A stretch of DNA of 64,000 nucleotides from Diphasiastrum complanatum (lineage: Eukaryota > Streptophyta > Lycopodiopsida > Lycopodiales > Lycopodiaceae). Both the position numbers and the translations under genes were made by a program. Every line of letters starts with the position of its first letter. The stretch's first letter is position 1. The notes under the pieces are model-generated. The model made no database searches. It had not been told where the DNA came from and saw only the letters and a list, made by a program, of their open reading frames with translations. The stretch covers positions 59,454,397 through 59,518,396 of the forward strand of contig CM055096.1 of the NCBI GenBank assembly GCA_029204225.1. Direction: 5' to 3'. This document shows, in pieces, positions 23,317 to 33,805 of this stretch.

Positions 23317-23860
23317 ATAATGACATGTTTGAAATTTTTCTCACTCGTAGATTCTGGACAGAATTGCTGATGAGTTTACTCAAAAATGAGAATTCTGGAC
23401 AAAACTAGTGGTTACATCAGATGCAAGCAAATTCCACCTCTTGACGTGCATAAAAAATACATAGAAAAATTGAAGACTTGGCATTAAGTGCACCTAATAT
23501 GATAGCACTTGTGAATAATCCTGGAAACCACACAGGCACCCTGAGTGTCATCAAAACTCTTTCTTTGTGAAATTTTTTGGCAGATTCTGCCAAGATCTTG
23601 CAACAATACGAATTGCGAAGCCCTCTGTTGTAGGGCTTAAGAAATTAGGGTTTTTCAAAATAAGGCTATTTAGGAAAAAATCACAATTAAGCCTAGATAT
23701 TGCACATTTCTTTATGAAACATCTGAATAGTTTATTCGCCACCTCATCTTTTGCATTCTAAGATCTTTAGATTTGAAACAATGGCTAGTATTTTCTTTTA
23801 TCATCCTTTGTGTTAGGTCTAGGAATCTGCAAGAGAACACTTGGCGATGCCAATTTTTGC

Positions 23861-23978
23861 GGGGGGAAAGGCCCTGTCTGAGGGCCTTCCTTGCTGGGAG
23901 GGCCCTCGCTTGAGGGCGGGAGCCCGAGGGCAGGCCCCGACCAGCAAGGAAGGCCCGAGGACTTCGGGCCTTCCCTGT
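23861..23978. repeat. GC-rich foldback hairpin, copy 2
   Basis: Related to copy 1 with the same left and right ends. Its stem is GGCCTTCCTTGCTGG (23883-23897) and its exact complement 23941-23955. Relative to copy 1 the central G:C pair is T:A on both sides. The two copies share TAATG just after the right end. Confidence 0.8.
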
Positions 23979-24136
23979 GTAATGCCATTGTGCGAAGGTT
24001 TTTTTGTTTTAGTTGTACGGTACAGTCGTATGGTCGTACGCGAGACAAGTTTCTTTTTTTTCTTTTTCGGTTTTTTGGGACAAATTTTTTTACATTTGTG
24101 GTGGAATGTGGATGTGGATAGCCAATGACAGGTTGC

Positions 24137-24290
24137 CACATAGCACATGCACATTCCACTAGAGAGAGGAGAGAGAACGTGCATTTTATAGAGAGAGAAT
24201 GTGCATTCCATCGGAAAGAGGAGAGAGAATGTGCATTCCACTGGAGAGAGGAGAGGGAACTTGCATTCCATAGAGAGAGAGAATGACAGA
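24137..24290. repeat. Degenerate GA-rich tandem repeat
   Basis: About five units of the type GTGCATTCCACTGGAGAGAGG follow each other with a period near 30-40 bases. Confidence 0.6.
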
Positions 24291-24448
24291 CTCCTAGGAG
24301 AGAAAAAATTGGATGGACATTATGCTCCTTGAGGTGGTTCCAAAGGTGGTCCCAAAATACAAAGGACACGTGAGCACAAGGCATTTCGTGTGTTATGCAT
24401 TGCTAAATACCTTGCATGTGAAGATCCTTTAGGGTAGTATGTGGGAGA

Positions 24449-24663
24449 TGTTAGAAAACAATGATATACTTGTTATTGTTTACGATTTACTGTTGACAGC
24501 TATTACCAACTGTAAGTAGCTGTAGGCTAGTCTATAGTCAACTACTAGTTTTCTCTCTCTATATATTCAGGGTTCATTGAACTCTCTTTCAGTTAGTGTG
24601 ATATATAGTGATTGTGTGCTCTTCCTCCTTATGGTGATTGCTGATGATAAATGATTGTGAGCA
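24449..24663 (+). mobile_element. 5' LTR of truncated copia element
   Basis: Starts TGTTAGAAAACAATG and ends GTGAGCA, immediately before a primer-binding site. It contains CTCTATATATTCAGG (about 24556), a likely TATA box. The 3' LTR is absent because the element is cut at 28746. Confidence 0.8.
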
Positions 24664-24678
24664 TGGTATCAGAGCTCC
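24664..24678 (+). promoter_or_regulatory. tRNA-iMet primer-binding site
   Basis: TGGTATCAGAGCTCC directly follows the LTR end, the classical initiator-methionine tRNA primer site of plant copia elements. Confidence 0.9.
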
Positions 24679-26038
24679 TCTAATTCTGAGTGCCTGACTA
24701 CTGGATTCGGCTTGTCACTGGCTCCGTACTGAGGTGAGATAGTCCTTCACAGGAGGTGAATACAAGAAAACTTACAATGTTGATGAGAACAATCTCTTGA
24801 GCAGATTGTAGGCATTGAAACATGGTAGGAAGCACTTGAACACTCTTTGAAGAGTTCATTCAGAGGATAAGGAGGCAAATACAGTGGGGAAACCATTGGC
24901 AACTGACTGGGATCAGTTTGGTGAACATGTGAGCATTTTGCAGCTTAAGCTGTAGTGAGAGAGTGTGAAGTAGTAGCAACACTACTTGCATCATTTTTAG
25001 ATCAATTGAAGTGAGGCAAATCACTGTATTCAGGTTACAGGAGGGCGACCTCAGTGGTGGAGAGCTGCAAGAAAAATCTCAGATAGAGATTGTCAAATGC
25101 CCAAGAAACTCCATTCTTCATAGTGCTAGGGTTTTGAGGTGAAAAACCCTGGATCTTTCCCTGTAGGCATGCATATTTGATGCTGTCAGTGGCTGCAGAT
25201 GGGCTCCCTGGTACTGTGATGAGGATGCCAAAGGGCCGCGACCAACCGTGGAGCTAGTAAAGAGCTAGATTGATTTTTGGGATGGCAGCCATAGCTTGGA
25301 GAAAGCAAGGAGGAGAAGGAGGTTGCGGACAGGTTCGCGCGCCAATTCAGACTTGCTACATAGCGTAAAAGAGTGCATAGCGTCTTCATGAGTCTCCTTC
25401 AGCACACTAAAATGATCCAAATCGTCCGATTACAATCTTGTTGAGATCGACAATGGAGACCTCTTGATCATGGATACAGATCGACGACTACCATTCGTTG
25501 GGACCTTAAATTTCAATATTTAAAAATTTGAAGTGTTTGAAGTTCAGTTACCAAAGGACTAAAGGGCATAAATATGAACTCTTCATTAAAAAATTTCATC
25601 TTGAAGGGTCCCAACTCTTCTGACCTTAAGCTGAGGACTGCCCATTCTTCTTAAGGGCTCTGTCCACTGTGATTTTTTGCAGATAAGCAGAAAACATAGT
25701 GATGTTTTGACCTAGCTGGAGAGATTGTTTTTGGGATTTGATTAGACAAGAGCTATGCTAGTACAAAGGGCTATGCGCTGATATAAAAATCTCTGAAATT
25801 GGAGATTTGTGCACGATGGAGAAAATTTTCAAAAATGGCAGTTTGGCAATAATTGCCATTTTTCAGGCTTAAGGGCAGTTGTGAGCCATTTTAAGACCAA
25901 AATCTTCAATTTGGCATAACTTTCAATCCATAGCTCGGATTGGAAAGTGGTCAAAGATGTCATTTGTCAATTTCACAGCAGATTTTCCATTTTTGTAGTC
26001 ATTTTTTTTTTGCGATCTAGACTCATCTAAGTGCAATT
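24679..26038 (+). other. Long leader between primer site and gag
   Basis: About 1.36 kb without a supported coding region, longer than usual for a copia leader. It may contain a secondary insertion, but no ends were seen. Confidence 0.5.
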
Positions 26039-28746
26039 ATGGCAACTCTAAGCGAGAGTGTCCTCAATGAGTCAAGCAAATTGGAAGAAGCCGACAACTA
26101 TGCAGTTTGGAAATTCAAACTGAAGAACATTCTGATGGAAAAGGAGCTATGGGATATTGTGACAGGTGAGGAGACAAGGCCAGTGATTGAAGAAGATCAG
26201 CGGGCATTTGATAGGAGGAAACGGAAAGCACAAAATGTCATCAACTTGTCAGTCAGAGATGCTATGATTCCCTACATTTCGGATTCGAGAGGACCGAAAG
26301 AAACGTGGGATACATTGAAGGCATTGTTTGAGACCACAAACAAATCACAAGTGCTATTCCTGAAGACGAAGCTGCACACATTATGAATCGATGATGGTGC
26401 AACTATTGCTGATCACCTATTGAAGGTAAAGGAGATTTGTGATCAACTAGTTGTCGTGAGAGCGAGTACAGGATCGTGAGATCGTTCAATTGACATTGAA
26501 CAGCTTGAGTGACTCACATCAGATGTTTGTGACAAGCATTATCACATGGGAGAATCTTCCAACCTATGAAGAGCTAGGTGAACTACTTTTGCAGGAAGAG
26601 CAACGTCAAGAGAACTTGAATCATCGTAACAGGGGCTATGATCAAGCTCTTGCAGTTAGAGGACGAGGCGAAAGATTTGGCCGTGGTAGGTATCAAACTC
26701 AAGCCGGGGATCATCTCAACGATTTCATGAGCAAGCCAATGATAGCCTGAATCGAGGCAATTGGAATCAAGGTTGAGGTCAAGGATGTGGCTATTCCAGG
26801 CAAAATAAACCTAGAAATTGTAGGTACTGCAACAAACCTGGCCATTGGGAGCGTGAATGCTTCAAGAAACAAAAGGAGATAGCACAAATAAAAGGCAAAT
26901 GGCAAGCGGACAATTATGCTAATGACAAGTGACGAAGCAAAGGATACTTGGTACATTGACAGTGGAGCGTCCAAGCACATGACTTCGAGGAAGGAGTGGT
27001 TTTCATAATTCAAGGAAATCCACAATGGTAATGAAGTTGGAAAAGCTGATGGCCAATTGCTACATGTGAAAGGATTTGGAGTGGTACCAGTGAAGCTAGC
27101 CAGCGGAATGATAAAGCAGATAAGCAATGTGCAATATGTTCCTGGTTTAGCCAACAATTTACTAAGATTGAGTTTGATAGTGACAAATGTCTCGTCAAGG
27201 ACATCAAGAATCACTACAAAGTGATTGCTACAGGAGCTAGAGTCAACAAAAATCGACTCTACAAATTGAATGTGAGATCTTTTACCCAAGCTATGGTAAG
27301 CACTGTTGATAGTCGAAGTAATCTTTGGCATCAACGATTTGGTCATATTAGTGCAGATTTTGAAAAGAGGTAATCTAGTTATTGGATTGCCTGATATTTC
27401 TTTTGAAGAAAAAATTTGTGAAGGTTGCATTTTGGGAAAACAACACAGAGAGAGGTTTCTCAAAAGTGGAGCAAGGAGAGCTGGTGGCATCCTAGATCTT
27501 GTCCACAGTGATCTATGTAGACCAATGCAGACTACATCTCTTAGTGGCTGCTATTACTTCATTACCTTATTGATGATTATAGCATATGCATTTGGATTTA
27601 TTTCATAAGCAAGAAATCAGACGCTTTTGCTAAGTTCAGGGAATTCAAGGCATTAGTTGAAAAGCAAACAGGAAGTTATATCAAGACTTTGAGATCTGAT
27701 GGAGGTGGTGAGTATTTTTCGACAGAATTTATTGATTTTTGCAAAGATCAAGGGATCAAGAGGCAGACTACAACATCTTATTCAACACAGCAAAATGGAG
27801 TTGCAGAGCGAAAGAATAGATCCATTGTTGAGATGGCCAAGGCAATGCTCAAAAGCAAGGGTATGCCAAACACCTTTTGGGCAGAAGCTTGCAGCACAGC
27901 TACGCACATCCTAATCGGTGTCCTACAAAATCTGTGGAAGGTAAGACACCTCATGAGGCTTTTACTGGAAAGAGACCTGATATTTCTCATTTGAGAGTAT
28001 TTGGTTGTGATGCTTATGCTCATATTCCTGATGAGAAATGGAGGAAATTGGATGCAAAAGTTGTCAAGTGTATTTTCCTTGGATATGATGAGAAGGCCAA
28101 GGCATATAGGATGTATGATACAAATGCACCGAAGCTTGTGATTTCTAGGGATGCTACATTTGACGAGATGGGTCAAGGTGAACAATCTGACGAAATCACT
28201 AATCCTTTTGATGAGGGAGCAGAAGTACAGGTCAAGAAAGAAGTGGATTTTGATGCTAAAGATCTAATGGAAAAAAGATAAGTTTGAAGCTGAAATCCCT
28301 AAGAGAGTACCTAAATGCTACTTATCAGTCATAGGTGATGCTAAGAAGGGAGATACTCCCAAATCTAGTAAACAAGGAGTGCTTAGAAGGTCAAGCAGAA
28401 ATCGGAAACTTCTTGCAAGGTTAGAAATGAATCTAGCCCTAATGGGTTCTGTGCTCAAAGCTCAAGAACCAAAAATCTTTCATGAAGCAAAGGAGCACAA
28501 GGAGTGGCATGCAGCAATGGAAACAGAAATGGAAGCCATATCAAAAAATAGGACGTGGAACTTGGTTGAGCTACCTGATGGTAAGACGCCTATCACTTGC
28601 AAATGGATTTATAAGATCAAATATGGAACAGATGAGTAACTCAACAAGTACAAAGCACAGTTGGTTGCGAGAGGATTTGAGCAGCAGGAAGGCATTGATT
28701 TTGAGAAAACCTTCGCACCCGTAGCAGCAATTGCACGTTTGCACTA
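26039..28746 (+). pseudogene. Copia gag-protease-integrase, truncated at RT start
   Basis: Gag begins MATLSESVLNESSK and has the UBN2/retrotran_gag pattern (YAVWKFKLKNILMEKELWD). A zinc knuckle CRYCNKPGHWEREC lies at about 26818-26860. The protease site WYIDSGASKHMTS (about 26950) is intact. Integrase shows LWHQRFGHI and CEGCILGK, then HSDLC, RSDGGGEY and QNGVAERKN with all three acidic catalytic residues. Stops or frame changes occur near 26384, 26750, 27000, 27600 and 27930. RT begins (TPITCKWIYKIKYG, an in-frame stop at 28637, then [14 protein letters not shown]) and is cut off at about 28746. It is inactive. Confidence 0.9.
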
Positions 28747-29779
28747 AAGCTTCGAGTGACTTTACCGGGGAGTTTGTGTTGTTTCAATTTTTTTAATTAT
28801 TGGAATACATTATCTAACATAGTAAAAAATTAAATGTAATTCATCATTTTCATTTTGTTCAAAGCAATATCATATTTTACCACATACACTAGCAATTAGT
28901 TAATATGCAAAGGTGAAATGTAGATAATTAAAAATTCCCAATCCTAGGAAGTGTGTAGCCCTTACTTTTCTCCTGTTAAAGGCGAGATTCTAATCTTTCC
29001 AACTTGCATGGAGAAACCTACACGCCGCAAGGAGGGAATATGTGGTGACATTCTGAAATAGGACATAACTGCAAGATTCATGTATTATCTTATCACATTC
29101 AACTCTATTTATAAAAGTATACATAAAAAGTATTGCGATGAATATAAAAAAAAAATGAGTGCAAGTGAATTTAAGTATTAATAATCATAGATCATTTTTC
29201 ATCATTTACATCATTCTCGTCATCACACAAGTCTTGACACTCATCTGAATCAGGTCTAGGTATAGTCGTAAATTTTCGATCGTGTCTCTTTGATGATGTG
29301 AGATACCCTCATATTCAATCTCCTCTTCTTCTAATTCTATCTCATCCAAATGTGGGGGCCTCAAATTACCCCCAATTTGGTCTTGTACAATCGTAGGAAT
29401 CTCATCATCTCCATTTGTACCTTCTTCTCCCATCATTTTGACTTCATTTGGAGGTTAGATGAGTGGTTCAGGTTCTTCCAAAACGTCGCCAAAATTGGGT
29501 GGTGGTTCGTCGTGTGTATTTAATTCAACAATATCTTTTCCTTCAAACACACATCATTTTCTTGCATTAAGTTGGATCACATACCACCATCTTGGGTCTA
29601 TTCAATCTGGATGGAATATAATTTTTTTTTTCTGCCAAAGAATTAAAGAAAATTAAGTTAGTCTTATAAGATTGATACATAAATAATTGGATTGCGAATA
29701 TTAATGACATTGGAATTTTAGAGTACCACTTGTTTGCAATGTCGTGGCAATACTAAAGTGTCATGAGAATCCATCGATA
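28747..29779. other. Intervening sequence with a possible transposon tail
   Basis: Mostly AT-rich. On the minus strand about 29590-29206 is fairly open and very acidic (LDEIELEEEEIEYEGISHH), preceded by WYVIQLNARK and FEGKDIVELNTHDEPPP. The pattern recalls C-terminal tails of CACTA-type TNP2 transposases, but I cannot confirm that. Nothing else is recognised. Confidence 0.25.
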
Positions 29780-30190
29780 TACATTTTGTGTAGGAAAAAT
29801 ATTAATTATTCTTCCAGAGAGAACACGATGAAAGTTTGAATAAATCAAACTAATATCAGTGTCTTTAATTGGGATTGTTTCTGATCTGTGTACTAATAGA
29901 ACAGTATTAATTCTGAATGAATATGCGTGCGGAAATTATATGCGAAAGTAAGAGACAACTTAAGACAATCTAGACAATAAGAAACTATTGATCAAAAACA
30001 AATTTTTATAACTATGAATCTGATTCATCAATATACATCTCTTGTTGTCTTATCTCTTTGTTGTGTCTCTGATTGAGTGAGTGAGTTACAACGAGATGTG
30101 CACATGTATATATATTGCTACAGGACAAGTCTTTTGGCCTTTTATTTACAGGTCTTTTGGCCTTTTAATGCTGTAATAGTAGATATGTAA
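29780..30190 (-). mobile_element. Probable 3' LTR remnant of copia element C
   Basis: Non-coding sequence with a TATA-like TATATATA (30109-30117) and alternating short AT and CT words, lying downstream of the copia C coding remnant in its orientation. No partner LTR is present, so the ends are uncertain. Confidence 0.35.
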
Positions 30191-30229
30191 CCGTTATGAC
30201 GGTTGATATTCAAATAGACGCTTTGTTTC

Positions 30230-30500
30230 CAAGGTCGAATAATTTCTGTTCGTGGATTATTAGCGACAGTCTGTCTCTTTGTCTTAGTTTCGTGTTTTGC
30301 GAATTGTTTGCGACACTTGTCTCTTTGCGACATTTTTGTCTTTCGCGAATTGTTCGCGATAGATGACAATTCTTGAGCTTGAAAAAGAAATCTAGAATAT
30401 TTTGTGAACTGTTCGAGATAGTTTCGCGACAGGTGAGCTTGAAGAACAGTCCAGAAGATTTTGGGAATTGTTCGCGACAATTTTGCGACATCTGAGGCTT
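30230..30500. repeat. Cluster of TTCGCGAA-type dyad words
   Basis: The word GCGAATTGTTCGCGA and close variants (TTGCGAATTGTTTGCGA, GGGAATTGTTCGCGA, TTTGCGAC) occur about every 25-60 bases. The same word type recurs inside the LTR of copia A at 33290-33370. Confidence 0.6.
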
Positions 30501-30839
30501 GAACAAAAAACAGAATATTTCACGATAAGATTCTGTTCGTGAATCTTTTGAGCTTCAACAAGAAAGCCACGAGCTTATACAAACTCGATCTTGATCTCCC
30601 TCTGAATTTGGTATTTCTCTTTCATTTCCTGCTTGTTTTTCTTCTGTTGTTGTTAGTAGCTCATAATAATTTTTGAGAATTTCATAGCCGACTAGATCAT
30701 TGTCTGCTATGTATTTCGTCTCATCAAATTTAACATCTCGAACAACTTTTATCTTGCCAATTTCGGGTACATAAACACGATAATATGACGAATGTAACTC
30801 GAATCCTACCAGAAAATCTTATTATGTTTTTTCATCAAG

Positions 30840-32115
30840 TTTCTTTCTCAACTTATCTGGTATGTGCATATACACTGCGCATCCAAATGTCCGAACATGT
30901 GCAAGATTTGGCTTCGATTTCCACCATATCTCATGAGGAGTTTTATCCAGTACGGCAAGATTTCAGAATACGATTCTGAAGATAATTTGATGTAGCCACT
31001 ACTTCTGCCCACAACTGTTTTGGTGCTTTCACATGAGCCATCATACACCTTGCAGCTTCCATCAGTGTACGATTTCTTTGTTCAGCTATTCCATTATGCT
31101 GAGGTGTGTAAGATGCAGTCTTCGTGTGCATAATACCTCGATCAGTACAATAAGCTTTGAATTCGTTGAAAATGTACTCACCTCCACGATCTATGCGAAT
31201 TTACTTCAGCTTATTGCCTGTCTGCTTCTCAACCCAATTCGTATACTCAACGAATTTTTCAAAAGCTTCAGATTTGGTACGAATAAAGTATACTATAGCG
31301 AACTTGCTGAAGTCATTAATAAATGTAATGAAGTACTTTGCATCACCCAACGACAATACTCCGAATGGTCCACAAATATCTGAATGCACAATTTCAAGTA
31401 CCTTAGCTACTTTATAAACATCCTTACCGAAAGGTGTTCTAGTCATCTTGCCTTTAAGACAGGATTCGCAGGTAGTTCGAATATCTCTACTTGTGATTTC
31501 TCCTTGAATTCTCTGACTTTTGTTGGCTTGGTACAAGGCTTCTATGTTTATGTGACATAGCCTCTTGTGCCACAGTACATCTATCGATTCCAGAGTTTGA
31601 TTGACTTGTTCGATTCTTGTTTGAATGTTCGGGTAATATAAATTTATTTCTCTGTTGTCTTTAGCAACCAGGTTATCAGAATCTTCCTCGAAAAGTTTAC
31701 AAGATTTCTTTGTGAAGGTTACTGACATGCTTGTATTAACTATCTTAGCTATAGATAGAAGATCTTTATCAAGAGTAGGGACATAGAGAACTTCCTCCAG
31801 TTTCTTGTCTCCCCGATTCGTGTCCAGCCATAATATACCAATTCCATCAACCACATGTTTAGAACCGTCTCCAGGTATAATAAATCTCAAATAGTTTGTC
31901 TTCTTGTACTCAGACAAAATTTGCTTTGAGGAAACAAAATGTGAGGTGGCTCCCGAATCAAGTACTACTTCTTGAATTGAATCAGATGAACAGCATAGAT
32001 TAGTACTAACATAAGTTGTTGTGTTACTTGTTGCCCTGTCTTCTGCTGCTCTGGAGTATTCTGCTTTGTTTTCGACATAGTTTGAATCTAACGGCGGACA
32101 TCTGTAGGTGGACAA
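30840..32115 (-). pseudogene. Copia element C protease-integrase remnant
   Basis: The longest retroelement frame in the window is 32115-31201 (304 residues). It has the protease site EVVLDSGATSHFVSS and a linker ending LLSIAKIV, then integrase LWHKRLCHINIEALYQ, CESCLKGK and IVHSDICGPF. After a stop at 31204 the frame continues with RIDRGGEY, then PQHNGIAEQRNRTLMEAARC, so the D, D and E residues are visible. Further decayed sequence to about 30840 covers the integrase C-terminus (TFGCAVYMHIPDKLRKK). Gag and RT are missing. The fragment at 1965-2186 is related. Confidence 0.85.
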
Positions 32116-32292
32116 TTTTGGGGATCATTTTGGATTTACAAACGTCAGAATCCGATGGCTCTTTTTAACATCGCATTTTTACATCGGGCATTGGCGGACA
32201 TCCGTCGGCGGACAATTTTGGGGATCATTTTGGATTTACAAACGTCGGAATCCGACATCTCTTTTTAACGTCGCATTCCGACATCCATGTCG
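32093..32292. repeat. Two 100-bp tandem copies with GTCGGA dyads
   Basis: GGCGGACATC starts at both 32093 and 32193, and the following hundred bases are nearly the same (GGACAATTTTGGGGATCA, ACAAACGTCGGAATCCGA). To the right, to about 32400, short words such as ACGTCGGATT and AATCCGACGT recur in both orientations. The block fills the gap between copia C and the LTR of copia A. Confidence 0.75.
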
Positions 32293-32417
32293 GATTGCAA
32301 GCGACATCTTTGGACGTCAGATTGTGACGTACACGTCGGACGTGGCAATCCGACGTCCACGTCGGATTCATCCTCATCCACCAGGAATTGTCGCTCCGGA
32401 TTCCGGCAACTTATGTA

Positions 32418-33651
32418 TGTTGGATTTATCTCCTCTACTCTCCTAAATCCCATTTTAATCTGCCTCCATTCATGTTGTACACGTTGTCGCACAGTCTAGA
32501 TATTTACATGTAAAATAAGATAGACAAATAAAACACAACTGTCTGCATAAATACAAGTAAATTCTCACAGGCAAAGAAAAGGCAAAAAAATTGACATTGT
32601 ATTTTTACACGTGTTTTTTGATAGGCAAAAAAGATGACACTACCTTACAAAATGGCAAAGGTGCCCCTGTAAATCAAATCCTAAGACATTTTGTCAGAGT
32701 GACGCATTTTTCGCATCTTCACCAATGTTCATTTCAGCAAAAGCTAACGTCATGGCCTTTTCACGCTCATCCCATGCAACTGTGCTAACAGACTTGACAA
32801 CGACAGCAGCCACCCACGATCTCCTACAGACAGCACATCCACTTTGTACTTTCTACATTTACACACCTATAACATTGTGTATATATATTAAATACCACTT
32901 GTGTATTCAAGAGAGAGTGATTAAGAGAAACCAAGAACAAGTGTGTGTAAAATATAGCATCAGAAGCTCATTAGAGATAGACAAAGTAGATGCCTAGCGC
33001 ATCGATTCTTTATTGTCAGTAATAGGTTCATTCATTTTTACAAATTGAATTAGCTTTGTAGAGCATGTGGTTTCGTCCGCTATTGTCTTGTGTTCTACAG
33101 CATTATTGACATGTATATTTTGCTATACTTAATCTGATAACAGCTCTTTTGTTCTACGTTCAGATTTACATCGATATTGCTATGCTTTTCTTCATTCTGT
33201 CTGACTCTCTTGTTGCTCAATTTGGTAATCTGTTCTTAGCAAGTTATTATTAGTCTAGTTGTTGACGATTAATATTTAGTCTTATCTTTCACGAATCATT
33301 TGCGACTGATTATCAGTCTAGCTCTTCGCAAATCATTCGTGACAAATAATTTGTCTAGCTGTTCGTGACAAATTATTCTTTTGATGTTTTGTTAATGTTT
33401 GGCTACATAATCAAAACAACCGTGATTTCTATCACTAACGTTCTATTCGTTTCTGATAGGCGTAGTCATGCTTAGGGAGAGAGTAATATAGCTCATTCTG
33501 CTGCGCATGAACACTTTCTGTTCGAGTTCATTTCTTGTTCGAGTTTCAAGTTCGTTTCTCGTTCGAGTTTCGAGTTCTTTTCTTTTTCGTGTTCATTTTC
33601 TTTTTGAGCTATTTTCGGTTTTTACGCATGACACACCCTCTTTCTCCAACA
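32418..33651 (+). mobile_element. 5' LTR of copia element A
   Basis: A 1,234-bp LTR starting TGTTGG and ending CCAACA. It shares its first 585 bases with 37207-37794 and a later part (about 33390-33480) with the LTRs of copia B. It includes TGTGTATATATATTAAATACC (near 32880), a likely TATA box. Dyad words like TTCGCAAATCATTCG lie at 33290-33370. Confidence 0.85.
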
Positions 33652-33663
33652 TGGTATCAAAGC
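33652..33663 (+). promoter_or_regulatory. Primer-binding site of copia A
   Basis: TGGTATCAAAGC directly follows the LTR, one base different from the usual initiator-Met primer site TGGTATCAGAGC. Confidence 0.85.
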
Positions 33664-33805
33664 TATTTTCGTAGCTTGATAAGCTTCCACAGTACAAGAC
33701 TCTACTAGCCGATAGAGTAATTGTCTTCTTGTTCTGTAACTTAGTGCCAGATCTTCATACTTAAGTCACTGATAGTTTTTCCTATCACTTAGACTAATCT
33801 TCCAC

